NCBI GenBank assembly: GCA_020650975.1 | Contig: JAIPMN010005759.1 | Span: forward strand, 1 to 34,351 | Source of the DNA: Apostichopus californicus | Taxonomy: Eukaryota > Echinodermata > Holothuroidea > Aspidochirotida > Stichopodidae | Reading direction: 5' to 3' | Length of the DNA stretch: 34,351 nucleotides | Shown here: in pieces, positions 12,401-25,300 of the stretch | Layout: every line of letters starts with the position of its first letter | Numbering within the stretch: the first letter of the stretch is position 1 | The notes under the pieces: generated by a model | Seen by the model: only the letters and a program-made list of their open reading frames with translations | What the model was told of the DNA's origin: nothing | The model's database searches: none | Program-made: the position numbers and the translations under genes

Positions 12401-12935
12401 ATAAGAACATGCAGTAAAACTTTCCCAGGCTTTTAAATCAAGATAAGATAGCTTATTAAACTTATTCTTATGAATCATTAGGTTTTTTAATCAACACTTA
12501 CAGATTTTCAGAAGTACGGATTACAAAGACTACAATAAAGGCTCTTTCATTATAGTCATATATACTACAATGGGTGTAAACAAATTAGTGTGAGAAAATC
12601 TAGTTTCTCACCACCCTGAAATCACTACAGTATGTACACATAAATACAAATATATATATTTATGTATATATATGATAAAAGCATATATACCACAGTATTA
12701 GGAGTAGGAAATTTAATTGGATTTGCTGAAAATGTTGATGGACATATGCTCTGCATGCATGTTAATGACAATCAACTACAATGAACAATGTGAGCTGCAC
12801 GTCTAATAATAACATGGCTTTAACTCCCAAAGTGTAAACAAAACATAAAATGTGGATAATTAGGGTTTGGACTCTTTGGAGCTTAGGACATCTGGCAGAC
12901 TAGTCAAAATAGTAAGTTGGGATAGTTTCGCAATA
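9401..12935. other. No gene recognised
   Basis: Contains a G-rich tract at 9947-9963 and a short C run at ~10979. A 125-codon minus-strand frame at 10473-10096 has several N-x-T/S sites but no domain I recognise and no clear splice context. A short direct duplication containing ACAGTAAAACTTTCCCAGG lies at 12356-12429. Confidence 0.45.
12356..12429 (+). repeat. Short direct duplication (~30 bp, twice)
   Basis: ATAAGCACATGCATACAGTA... and ATAAGAACATGCAGTA..., both followed by AAACTTTCCCAGG, about 44 bp apart. Confidence 0.7.
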
Positions 12936-14022
12936 CCACTCTATACTGTCCTCCCAATGATGCTTCAGAGCACTCGTACTGACAGTATGTACAGTTTCCC
13001 ACCTTTATCTGATTCTAATGCTAGTACCACTCTATACTGTCCTCCCCTGTCATGCTACAAAGCACTCGTACTGACAGTATGAACAGTTCCCGACGTTTAT
13101 CTGATTCTAATGCTAGTACCACTCTATTCTGTCCTCCCAATCATGCTACAAAGCACTCATATTGACAGTATGGACAGTTCCTAATGTTTATCTGATTCTA
13201 ATGCTAGTACCACTCTATACTGTCCTCCCAATGATGCTTCAGAGCACTGGTACTGACAGTATGAACAGTTCCCGACGTTTATCTGCTTCTAATGCTAGTA
13301 CCACTCTATACTGTCCTCCCAATGATGCTTCAGAGCACTCGTACTGACAGTATGTACAGTTTCCCACCTTTATCTGATTCTAATGCTAGTACCACTCTAT
13401 TCTGTCCTCCCAATGATGCTTCAGAGCACTCTGACTGACAGTATGTACAGTTTCCCACCTTTATCTGATTCTAATGCTAATACCACTCTATACTGTCCTC
13501 CCAATGATGCTTCAGAGCACTCGTACTGACAGTATGAACAGTTCCCCACCTTTATCTGATTCTAATGCTAGTACCACTCTATACTGTCCTCCCATATCAT
13601 GCTACAAAGCACTCGTACTGACAGTATGAACAGTTCCCCACCTTTATCTGATTCTAATGCTAGTACCACTCTATACTGTCCTCCCCTATCATGCTACAAA
13701 GCACTCGTACTGACAGTATGGACAGTTCCTAATCTTTATCTGATTCTAATGCGAGTACCACTCTATACTGTCCTCCCAATCATGCTACAAAGCACTCATA
13801 TTGACAGTATGGACAGTTCCTCATCTTTATCTGATTCTAATGCTAGTACCACTCTATACTGTCCTCCCCTATCATGCTACAAAGCACTTGTACTGACAGT
13901 ATGAACAGTTGCCCACCTTTATCTGATTCTAACGCTAGTACCACTCTATACTGTCCTCCCCTGTCATGCTTCAAAGCACTTGTGTTGACAGTATGAACAA
14001 GTCCTTTAGACCTTTATCTGAT
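12936..14022 (+). repeat. Minisatellite: 12 copies of a ~91-bp unit
   Basis: Unit starts (CCACTCTATACTGTCCTCCC) fall near 12936, 13027, 13119, 13210, 13301, 13392, 13483, 13573, 13666, 13758, 13849 and 13941; the last unit fades at ATCTGATAAAAAAC. Nearly every unit contains the inverted pair ATACTGTC and GACAGTAT about 33 bases apart. Two subtypes exist: AATGATGCTTCAGAGCACT (units 1, 4-7) and xATCATGCTACAAAGCACT (units 2, 3, 8-12). The period is not a multiple of three, so the short frames across it are not genes. Confidence 0.95.
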
Positions 14023-17000
14023 AAAAAACATATCCATACTGCTCAATACTGTCAATACTGGTGCTTTGAAGTGAGACATAAAGAGTACTGTACAGTATTG
14101 AAAAAATGTTCCAACTGGGTAGTCTAATAATTTTTTTTTTAAAAAAGCTGCAGCATGCTGCAAAATCATGCTGAGGTACAGTATGATGGATACATACCAT
14201 ATATTGCGATTATCTCAATAGACCAGGAGTGCCTATTGTGTGAAACTGTCGTGAATATTGTGTGCAACTATGGAGCACAATTGATTTTGTCATATATGCA
14301 GCCTTGCTTCATGAGGCAATAGCTGCCCCCCATCTTCCACTTCCCCCCCCCCCAACATCCTACGGTTGACAAAGTTCATGGGTGCATTTAGTATCTAGTT
14401 GTTACTGTACAGTAGGTACTGTACATTTGCCATGGGAACCAATTTGTTTGGTTCCTGCAGGTTACATTGTTTGCATTGAAATGTATTTTTCAGAAAATTA
14501 ATTTAACTACACTGGAAATATAGGTTAGATCTCTGGATCATGTCAAACATCTGTCTGTGAAATTGCTTTTATAGAAGAGCATGAAACGATTAAGTGAAAT
14601 ATAATCACTTGAAACCTCTATTAAAACACATCATTTACAGTTTAAGCAAAATGTTATATTTCATTTTCTGTTACAAAGCATATTAAGTTTTCATGAATTT
14701 ATTTTATTTTATACATGCTGTGTACCAATGTGCCTTTGCAGCCATTGTCCCTGGTCCTCTTCAGTCCCCCCTCCATTCCCTACCCCTTCATACACCCACC
14801 CACCCACCCCCCTCAATTATTCCATCCCATCCTGACCATGTTTCACTGTGATACATTGTTGTGTGCTTTGAAGTAATAAGCATATACGTGACATATGAAT
14901 AATTTACCCTCACTGTAACTGAAAGCTTAATATACTTGTAATTTAGTTTTCAATGTATATACCTGAAACAACAAAACTGAAACTATCATGATAAAACAAA
15001 GACAAAACAAAAAATAAAATCCAGGGACCTCTCTTCCCCCCCCCCCCCTTTTTCTTTTTATATCCAGTATATATATATCCTGTGTGTGTTTTTGGCTAGC
15101 ATTGTTGTGAATACCCTAGCAACGTTGTATATTTGTTAGAGGCATGATTTTGCACATTGCAATCTATAAACATGCATTACCGTGGCAACGAAGTAAACAA
15201 TACTGTTTACTGATGTATTGCATAAATAATGGTGTGATCCTGAGTGTGCAGAGACCCTTATCTAAATAGTCTGTGCATAGTAAAAAGCTGGAGACTTTTT
15301 TTCCCTTCTTTTCTCTATAGATATATTAGTCGTTTTGACATGCAGCAATGAACATGTAAAGGGTATAGCTGTCTGCCTGACATAATTGTGCAGGTTTAAG
15401 TATGTAGGCTGTAAGGTTATATCAAAAAGTGATGCTGGAACTATATGTGTTCACTATGTATAGGCCTCCAGTAGTAAGGGGGTGCCTGTAGGGATTATTA
15501 GCTTGAAATTTTGTGCAGATTAACTGTATCTCTTTTCTTGCTTTGAATAATAGGTGAATATGATGCAGCATGGAGGAGTATTAAATAATATTATATTTTC
15601 CATAGTTAGTAAAATTTTAAGTTTAATTATAATTATAATTTTTCTGTTAGTAGTAGGGGAGTGGATGGATATGGGGATGAGAGTTGGTATATACATGTGC
15701 ATTTGTGTGCATTTAGCTTAAAATGTTCAGCTTGTTAGAAACATAGAAAGCATTCAAACAGAAAAGTGTAGTTTTACTACATTATTTACTTCATTGCTGC
15801 CTTTAGAACCTCATCTCATCTACTCATACACTCCAGTCTTTCTTAAGTTTATAAGAATTAATTTGAACTATATGAAAAAAGGTGAAATGAATTATAGATG
15901 CAGGCTTGTTTGTAGGTAATTTATGCAGTATAGCTGTAATATATGCTTGGCCAATGGTATAAATGTATAAAACTGAAGTAGCCCATGAATATGTATAACA
16001 TTTTGGACTTTTGAGCTACGGTGTATAGTAAGTTATATATATCATCATTTTGGTGACCACAGTACAGCAAAACATTGCTAATATTCAACACAATACAATT
16101 GCTATGCTAATGTTAGGAAGAAGGCTGGGCAATGCAACACATCACACTATAAATATCTGCCAACTAACTATTCAGAGCAAGGCTAATATTACCATTTTTC
16201 TATAAATTTAATGATTATAAGAAAAATTACCTCCCACTAATTATGTAAATTGTAATTTCCATAAAATAAATATGAAATTCCATTAAATGCATTACACGGA
16301 AATGCACAGACATTTACTGTGTACCTTTAACATTGCAAATGACCACCACACACAGTACTGTACATAGCTATAATTAACACTAAACATAGTGCACCGTGCT
16401 CAACTATACACCACTGTACAATTCGACAGAAAATACACACTTCATACACTCGAAGTGCTACAGTGCATTAAACCAATACAGTGAACTTGACTGTCGGATA
16501 TATCTAAAATAAATTTCACCTAAATGGCAAGACAGGTATTTAAATAGCCATTATAAACATAGGAATATTTTTTTCTGTGTGTATACAGAGATACCTAGCA
16601 ACAGGGGTGTCTTGTTTCTATCACTGTAGTGGGTCTGTTTTGGTAACTGTACAAAGTTAGTGCTTGTTTCCCCTAATGCAGTTTGAACAATGACAAAATG
16701 TTTTTTCAAGTGCTGTATAATATACCTAGTTCTTGTTCAAAGCAATTTAGTTAAAGATTGACCGTTTTTGTGTTTCTTTAGCTAATAAATATTTTAAAGC
16801 TTTAAGCTGGGTGGCCTTGTGTAATATTGAATGAGTAACCCTGTTTTAATTGATTCCAGGGTATTTGAAAAACAGGCAAAAGTAATTCCCAAAGAAATAC
16901 CTACTCAATTTTTTTGTTTGTGTGTTTTTTGCTTTATAATACAGTATTTGTCGTAATATTTGGGAGTTCACAAGGTGACATGGTCTCTTATACTATACTT

Positions 17001-18791
17001 GAGGACTATAATTGTCTTAAGAGATTTGACATTGAGACAATCGGCTTATAAGGTGAATGTAGATGCAGGTATATGAAATGTTACACATACAGTAAAACAA
17101 CATGGTCAATCCCAGACATTCCAAGTCACACGCATTTGGCATGTGACACACGCACTTCCAGCCCTTCACACGCTCACACGCTATGTGCACTTTATCACAT
17201 GCAATCCACAAACAATCTCCGAAAAACCGTGTGTGCAACCATGGAGCGAAATCCATATAAACCTAGGTCTAAAATCATGTTAACGGCATAATTAAAATAT
17301 TTTTGGTTTCGTCTAGCATCCACTGTTTAACCGATAAGTGCCCCTATGCATACGCTAGCTAGAGATTGAGAAGTGCGCTTCAATTTCCGATATAAATGTT
17401 CAATTATGTTAGCAAGTGAGTACTTTCATCGATTCAAGAAAAGTCTTTGTTGAGAATTGTCATGCTTGTTGAGTTCAATAATATATATATGATGATGAAA
17501 TTCTCAATATAAAAGTACTCAGAGAAACTGAAAAAGAATGCACCATTTTGCATCTAGGCAGTCAAAAATACGAAAATTAGACCCCTCCCCCACTGCCACT
17601 GATCACACTCATAAATTTTCCGCAATGTTGGAAAGTCTGCAACCCTAACTATAGAATACACAAATAAGAGAAAAAAACCTCTACCCCCTGACCCTCCCCA
17701 CATGCTCCCTATTGCACTTCAAAAAAATTAACCCCTCACCCCCCCAAAAAAAAGAAGGGGAAAAAATGGATATAATATATCTTATAAATAATACCCATTG
17801 TGCAAACATGGATACTAGTAGTGTATTTGTATATATTCAGTAAATAAGAATAAAGTCAACCTTTTTACAATATGATGTAACATTGTTTAGATTTGAGAAT
17901 TAGTTTGTAATTACATTGTCTCCAACTGTCCTTTATGTACCTGCACTTTTTACATCTTTTTTACTTATAAATCTACCTGTTTTCAGATTGGCAATTAAGT
18001 TTGTAGCACTATCCCATTAATTGATCCACAATGTAAATATTCTGTTTACAAAAGTCACTATGTAGTATAAATCTGGCATTGTCATATAAATTGTCTTTGA
18101 ATTTATTTAACTATTTAGCAGACAGACGATATATGTTTGCAGCGTTTTAAATGGGGAATTCACTCCAATAGAAGCAGCAGATGATTAAAAGGGGGGGGGG
18201 GGGCTGGTGGTATGGGTTTGGTAGTTTGGATGGACCAGTCATACATTGTACTACAGTGATTAAATATTACAAGGATTTTCTCAGTCCTGTTAATATCTGC
18301 GATTTTTTGATGTACGATAAATAATTAAGTGTTCCAACAGACACGGTTCCAAATTTAATGAAAACAAAGTCTATTCTTCTAAATTATTTTCTAAATGATA
18401 AAGCAATGACAATGTTAAGAACAACTCAAACTGAACACAACAAATTTAACATTCAAGTTTAATAGAGGTGAATGAACTGCTATTAGTGTCAAGTTCATCA
18501 TCCATGAATATATAAAAATAGAAGGAAAATGTGTTTCACTTCTTTTTTACATTTCTAGGACTGCTGAACTATCTATCAAACGTTGTCAGTGTAACTTTGT
18601 CAAGATCTGGGTAGAGTTGCACACTAAAAACAGTCCCCAAACTCCCTTCCCTATAAGAAAAGGATACTTATCAGACTGTAATAGGCTGTTGAAATGCTTA
18701 GAAATCCTAAAGGATGTCTTCTAGGTAATAATCCAATGTAATCCGGGCAGTTTTCAAAAGATTTGAATCCACTACGAAAACGCATGAGTAA
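14023..18791. other. No recognisable feature
   Basis: AT-rich, with C runs near 14344 and 15038, a CACC repeat near 14797 and a 13-base G run at 18191. If the phosphatase 5' exons lie upstream, this is intron; if not, it is intergenic. No exon with good splice sites and a compatible phase was seen. Confidence 0.5.
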
Positions 18792-18930
18792 ACACTTTGG
18801 ATGGTAGAATGAGAAGGAGGGCATTGACCGCAAGTGGCCGGTCACTGAGGGTGCACAGTGTTAAAAGATTACCAGGGCATACTAGACACGGTAGAATGTG
18901 GTGCAAATGTTGTGGGGAGACAGGTAAGCG
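18792..18930 (+). repeat. Inverted repeat, left arm (139 bp)
   Basis: It is the reverse complement of 21188-21326 at roughly 85% identity by eye with one indel, including the long shared blocks ACACTTTGGATGGTAGAATG and TTGTGGGGAGACAGGTAAGC. The arms flank the exon at 19205-19332. Confidence 0.88.
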
Positions 18931-19204
18931 GGTCGCTCGTAAATATATAAACCAGTAAGTTTTATCATTTTCGAGGTTGTACACAAGCCATAGATCAGGA
19001 TACAGGAGTGCCAAAGTCCTTACATAAATTAACAGCATAAATTTGCTAAATGTTTCATTTCTGGTCAAACTTTTTACCTCTTTTGTTTATTCCCTTTCTG
19101 TGGTTACTTTGTCAGCAGGGACTGATGTTAAAAGTTTTCCTTACAGCTACAAACAACTTTTTTTTCACATGTTTTTCTGTTCTGTTTTCTTTATCATCCC
19201 ATAG

Positions 19205-19332
19205 CAACGTCTCACCTCTCTTAGTACATCTGGTTGTCAAGGAAACAGTGAGGACTGTGCTGTCTGCAGACTTGTCCTGCTTCGTGGAACAGAATCACCA
19301 CGAGGATGATGACGAGGTCGAGCCATGTGTGG
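19205..19332 (+). CDS. PPM1E: PPM1E-like, first visible coding exon
   Basis: The acceptor is a pyrimidine-rich run ending CATAG at 19204; the donor is GTAGGT at 19333. The exon starts on the third base of a codon and ends after one base, and the leftover g joins aa of the next exon to make Glu. It encodes a helical stretch ([20 protein letters not shown]) and then an acidic HHEDDDEVE segment. This corresponds to the region before the catalytic domain in PPM1E/F, where PPM1F also has an acidic run. The open frame upstream of 19205 (hydrophobic, Phe/Ser-rich) is only translated polypyrimidine tract. The donor lies inside a 76-bp triplication (see the 19324-19550 repeat). Confidence 0.85.
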
Positions 19333-22300
19333 GTAGGTCAAAAATGGTTAGCTCTGGTATGGTCTGATACCGAGCACGGGGTCAAATGGGAATGCAAGGT
19401 GTGTGTGGGTACATCAAAAATGGTTAGCTCTGGGCCAGTCTGATACCGAGCATGGGGTCAAATGGGAACGCAAGGTGTGTGTGGGTACATCAATAATGGT
19501 TAGCTCTGGGCCAGTCTGATACCGAGCATGGGGTCAAATGGGAATGCAAGGGGGTTCAAAAACAAATTAAATGCAGAAAAATGAGTGCGGAGTCTGATCC
19601 ATAGGACTGCGGCCTCAGTGACGGTAAAAAGCATAGGACTTGTTGCCAGGAGGTTCAGAGATTCCAGCCTCCCCCCTCTAGCGAAGACTTGCTTTACTCA
19701 TTTCCATTGTTTATCGATTTGTTTCCGTTCTTGATTTACTTTTAACATATAAACAGAAGATGTCGAATAACCCTAGAAATCTCCTCCTCATCTGTGCATT
19801 CTACAGTAACACTCTTTCTACAGTAAGAATCTTAACCAATAACCTCCACATAAAGTATGCTGTGGTCGTATCTTTATTAATATCATTCACGCCAGATGGA
19901 ATTACTATCCAATGCACGACGAGGTCGACGTCAATTTTTTTTTTTTAACCGCTATTTGAGTTCACGCTTAATTACCCGACAAAGAATAGATAAGAAATTC
20001 GATTAGAGATAATTACAAGTGTATTGTTTTTTAATTTGACCACTATTGTCCTTCATCGTAAGAGGCATCCGATCTCTCCAGCAATGCCATCGAAGATACT
20101 TGTATAATGGATCGACTCTTGACGTCGACGATAGTCATCTTTGTCGTACACAGTGTTTAGAAATGTTAGTCCGATATTAACCCTGATTGAATGTTAGATA
20201 GTTCTAAGTTTCCCTTTGACCAGCAATAGTACAAAACCCTGGACAGCTGACCTTGTGAAGCACCTTCTACTGCTGTACTTTCAGTAGTATTCAGTAACGA
20301 TACGGCTCATTAGAGAGTTCATTCATTTAGGATTTGTTTTAAATAGTGACTTAGTGAGCGAGAAAAAAAATAGTATTGGAATATTTCTAAGCTATGCATT
20401 TTGGATGTGACTCTTACAATACTAATTATATTAAGTACTGTGCATTCCGGGGCCAGGGGTGTAAGGACGGGTGGGGGGGGGGAGGGGGATGGAGGGCTGG
20501 GTGGTGACTTGATCTTCTCTTTAACATTCCTGTGATGAAAATTGAGGAAAGTAAACAAAGTTTGCTGAATAAATTATTATGAACATTATTAAAGTCTTTG
20601 GTTAAAGATATTTTAGATCTTTGTTTTAAAGATTTGAGTACTAAAGTTAAGTCTGCGAATGATAGGGGCCAAATTCACATTACTGCTATGAAGTTCATTA
20701 CAGTGCATGTTTGTCAACAAACTTTCAAATGTGAGTGAATTGATACTGTAGTTATCTTCTACAATTATAATAATTTTTCTCTTTCTTCCCCCCCCCCCCA
20801 ACAAAAAAAATGAAAGACTTCCTCCTGTGATATTACTCAAGCATCATTTGCATAGAAATACGTTTGAATTCAATAACAGTTGCAATAGCTGCAAAAAACT
20901 TCATTTAGGATGAGATGTGCAATGTTAGACCAGCATTTTTTTAAATTTAAAAATATCAATGATATGCTTGTGCAACTTTTATGATGATTGATTAAATTGA
21001 TGTTTACTTCACTTTCTCTCTCAGCTCCCTGCCCTCAAATCATACCCTTTCCCAAACCACCTACCTGCAAATATGAATAACTTTGACCTCGGTACTTCTT
21101 TCGTGACCCTGGACACCTCTGCATAACAACCCACTACCTGACCAGTAAAATCTAAAAATCTAAAATCTGCTAATTTACTTTGCTCCTCGCTTACCTGTCT
21201 CCCCACAACCTTAGCACCTCATTCTACCGTATCTAGAATAACTGGTAACCTTTTTAACTCTACACACTCTCTATGACCGGCTCCCCCGGTCAATGCCCCT
21301 CCTTCTCATTCTACCATCCAAAGTGTCTTCTTCAAAGTGACTTCTTTCGTGACCCCAACTCTGCATAACAAGTTACAACCCACTTCCTGACCAGTGAAAT
21401 CTAAAAATCTAAAATCTACTATTCTGAATCCCATGTGTTATGAACAGATTTTCATTGCGGAGAATGAAATTGGTTTGAACTGCTGTTGGGAGTCAGCCTG
21501 GTATCAGGGAGTTTGAAACAAATTTATATGAATAAATATTATTTTTCTATAATCTCTTTCTCTTCTCCTTCCCCCATTTTTTTTCTATTTTCAGAATATA
21601 ATGCTAACGGTCTTGCGAGATTTGTGTTCAGCACAGTGAATGAAATCTGTGCCAAGTGGAAAGAGAATTTCCCTATCTTTAAATTACCCAAGAGGATACC
21701 CAAGTATTCCCTCCAAGCAATCAGGAACAACAGAAGAAAAATGGAGGACAGGCACGTGGTCATCGAAGACATGCACACGCTTCTGGGAGAGAGATTGCAA
21801 GTGAGTAGTATCTTATTGGCACACTAGGGCAGCAGGGCATAGTTTTAATGGTATAGCCCCACCGTCTGAGACGACCAAATTTTGGTACGGACGACAACCA
21901 AAATCAGCTTTGCTGCAGTAGTCGCACCAGCAGACGACCGGTTGGTTTACATCAAATTCAGATTTGTATTGTAAATAAAATACGACCAAAATAGGTAATA
22001 TGATCAAATTGGTGTCATCATCCATCACTTTGGAGATACTGATAATAAACACAAGAAGCTGTAGGCCTAGATGAACCACACCCAAATTGCAAAATTTACT
22101 GGCCCAAAGCCTGGTGTTCTATACGCCAAACCTACACATCTCTCCTGCAATGTACATATTGGTCATTCTTTACATATTGCTTCATTTTTTTTTGGGACCA
22201 AAAAGGTAAGACCCGGTTGTCGGAGGGACAGTGGGGGGAAAGGTCTTAAACATTGCCCTGTCGGAGAATAATTGGCAGTTTTGTAGCCTGTCAAGATTCG

Positions 22301-25300
22301 AGTTACAATATTTCAGAACTGAAGGGACTTTAGAAGGAATATAGATAAGTCAGTAAATCAAATCAAGTTGGGGAACTGGCTGATGGCGACTGGACACGAC
22401 CTAAATACTAAGGGACTCGTTACCAAAACATTTTTTTAAAATGGTCAAATTGTTCAGATGCATTAGCAGTTTTGTAACATTACGTATGTAAGTATTTTTC
22501 ATAGTTTATGATCAACAGAAGTGCTATTCAAGTCCTTCAAGTGAATTCAAGTCAATGTACTTTAATTCAATCATGTTATGAATACACTGGCAAGGACATG
22601 ACACCAGAGACAAGTTACAAAACATGAATGTGGCATCGAAATCTCTGCTGACACAGCAAAGACAAAAGTTATTTTAGAGACAAGTTTATGCTAAAAATAA
22701 AAGTTTCAGTTTTGATGGCCCCTGGATAAAACAATTGACAAACAAGGAAAACAAATAAATGATGAAATGAGAAAAACAAGTCACAGAAGACCGTTCTGGC
22801 AAAGAACAGAAACAAATGCCAACAAGCCACCTTCCCTACCCCACCCTACCCCACCCTACCCCACCCCACCCCTAGATGCAAGCACTTGTTAATTCTTTTG
22901 TTGGATCGCAAGGTAACAGAAGGCTCCACGGTCTCACATTCTTGATGTTCAAAAACGGTTCATAAAGGTCAATGTTTTTCTACATGTAATCTTGAGACCT
23001 GAGACTTAAGTCATAAATGGTTTTGCTTTCATATCACAGATTGTTTAATACCCTGGCCAAAACTAAATTAAAAATTTTCCCAGAGAAACACGTTGCCACT
23101 GGCATGCGAATAAGTATAGAAGCAATTCTAAGCATACTTCTTGGGACATGTTCAGTTGTAATCGAGAAAAGTGAACTTTAATTTGTTATTAAAGGAAACT
23201 GCTAGTAGAAATTTATAATTAGCAAACAGTTAATTGAAAAAAAAAGAAGTTACTTTGATATATATTAATTAGCTAAGTTTTTTAAAAAATTGAGAAATTC
23301 TAGTTCTGATGACTTTAACTTCATCAGTGTTTTTTTATCTACTTTCTTTCTTTCGTTTTCTCTTCAGTTGGACCAGCCGTATTCATTCTATGGTGTCTAC
23401 GATGGACACGGTGGAGTAGATGCATCGTACTATGCTGCGGCCCACCTTCATTACCTGGCGGTCCAGGACCCCGCCTTTACAGAGAGTCCCACTCGAGCTA
23501 TGATGTGTGCTTTCAACCAAATCGACGAGTCTTTCATAAAGAAGGCAAAGCGAGAGGTACCGTAACATGTGTTGCCTTCACTATTATAGGGGTTGAAGGG
23601 GGTAGTAGAACCAATCCATGGTTGTTCCACCAAATCCAACCGGTCATGATGAAATTAGGCATAATCCCTGAAAAAGGTTTGCAGATGTTAAATGAATGAA
23701 AAAGGTTACATTTAATTGGTAAGGATGAAGTGAATTTATTAGAAAAATTATATTTCTCAAGAAATCCCGTCCTTGCCTTTTCCTCTGGGTTGTATCGAAT
23801 GAAACTGAGACGTGATCCCTGGTTACACGTTAAGCAAGGTACTGTGGCTTCTGACTGGTGACCCCAGCAAAGAAATGGCTATATGAGGATCGCCACCAAC
23901 TAAGGGTTGGATAGCACAGTTGGTAGATTGCTGGGCTTGTGACCCAGAGGTCACTTGGTTTGTAACTCAGAGGTCACTGGGCTTGTAAGTCAGAGGTCAC
24001 TGGGCTTGTAATCCAGAGGTCACTAGGCTTGTAACTCAGAGGTCACTGCTTTGTATCCCATTCTAGCCATTAATGTATGTATTGTATGTATGTATGTATT
24101 GTATGTATGTATTTTAGATCCACCTGCAAGCAGGAACTCGCAAAGAAGCCATCATAGGCTTATCAAAGCCGCAAGCTGACCGAAGTCAATCTCTTACGTT
24201 CATATTTATTGTCCATGATTATGAATTGTCAATTGTCAACAACTCTGTAACTGGACGACAGTGACTCGAACTTGTAACCTTATGATTGAAAGGCACCGGC
24301 GTTAACCACTGAGCTAACACTCCTTAATGTCTTTGCTTGTTTCCAAAAATATTATGAAACAGACAAAAACTTTACAACTCACTCTATGTAATACAATATA
24401 CTGTAGCAGTGTAATGTACGGCACTATCCTTGCATGTTTCCTGACCACAACTATTTGTTTGTGTAACTAATTAAGCCGATCCTTCTATTTGTTTCAGGGT
24501 TTACGTAGCGGTACGACCGGAGTCACAGCCGTTGTTAACTCAGACTGTATACACATAGCTTGGTTAGGAGATTCTCAAGCAGTCTTGATGAGGAATGGTC
24601 AAGCAATTACAATCATGGAACCTCATAGTCCAGAAAGAGAGGTATTGTTATTGTAGAAATCACCCATATTGTAAGCAAGAATGTCACAACATAGTTTTAT
24701 GATATTAATAATAATCATGTTACTCCCATCTTAAACCATTTTCCCTCATGGAAAATGTCTTTGCGTATCCACGAAGCTCGGTTAGTAGTTTTATCAAGCA
24801 ATTTTGGCGAGAAACTGTCAAGGAAATACTAGTATCGATCCTCCCCAGTGCTCCCAGGAATGGAGGTACAATATCTCAGAAGTCGTTTCAAAAAGAGCCC
24901 TTATATGTAACAAAATCAAAACATATTCACGCATGGTTCAAACTTTAATAACCATCTTACGCCCGCATCCTTAAGAACGCTTCGCTAACGGAATGATTTA
25001 AAACGGCTCTAATTTTAACCCAATATCGATGGGTGAAAATCATTTGCCTGTGGTTCTGATCTGTCGAAGAAAGTACTTATGATAGCTTTTAACCCAGTTT
25101 CATCCATCGTGAAGCTAACAGCCAGTTAGGATGACGACCTTGAAATAATTGGTAACCACGTGAACCAAACTAGCAAGTAACAAAAAATGACTGCGCCGAT
25201 ATTCTTCGGAAACAACCTACACAGTTAGCACTTATTTCCATAACAGACTCTCTCTTTCTAAACAAAAATCCAAAAACTAAATGGTGTAAGGAGACCAAAG

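Noticed and set aside
12867..13904. Short plus-strand frames encoding repeated STTLYCPP-type peptides.
   Set aside because: They are translations of the ~91-bp satellite, whose period breaks the frame every unit.
18772..19068. 98-codon minus-strand frame.
   Set aside because: It crosses the left inverted-repeat arm. The other arm is broken by stops in the matching frame, so there is no support for a conserved protein.
19561..19690. Possible tRNA-like SINE head with a B-box-like GGTTCAGAGATTCC.
   Set aside because: The A-box candidate (CGGCCTCAGTG) has too many mismatches and no body or tail was recognised.
23912..23960. A functional tRNA gene.
   Set aside because: Only the A box and one hairpin are tRNA-like; the acceptor stem does not close and the B box is decayed and multiplied.
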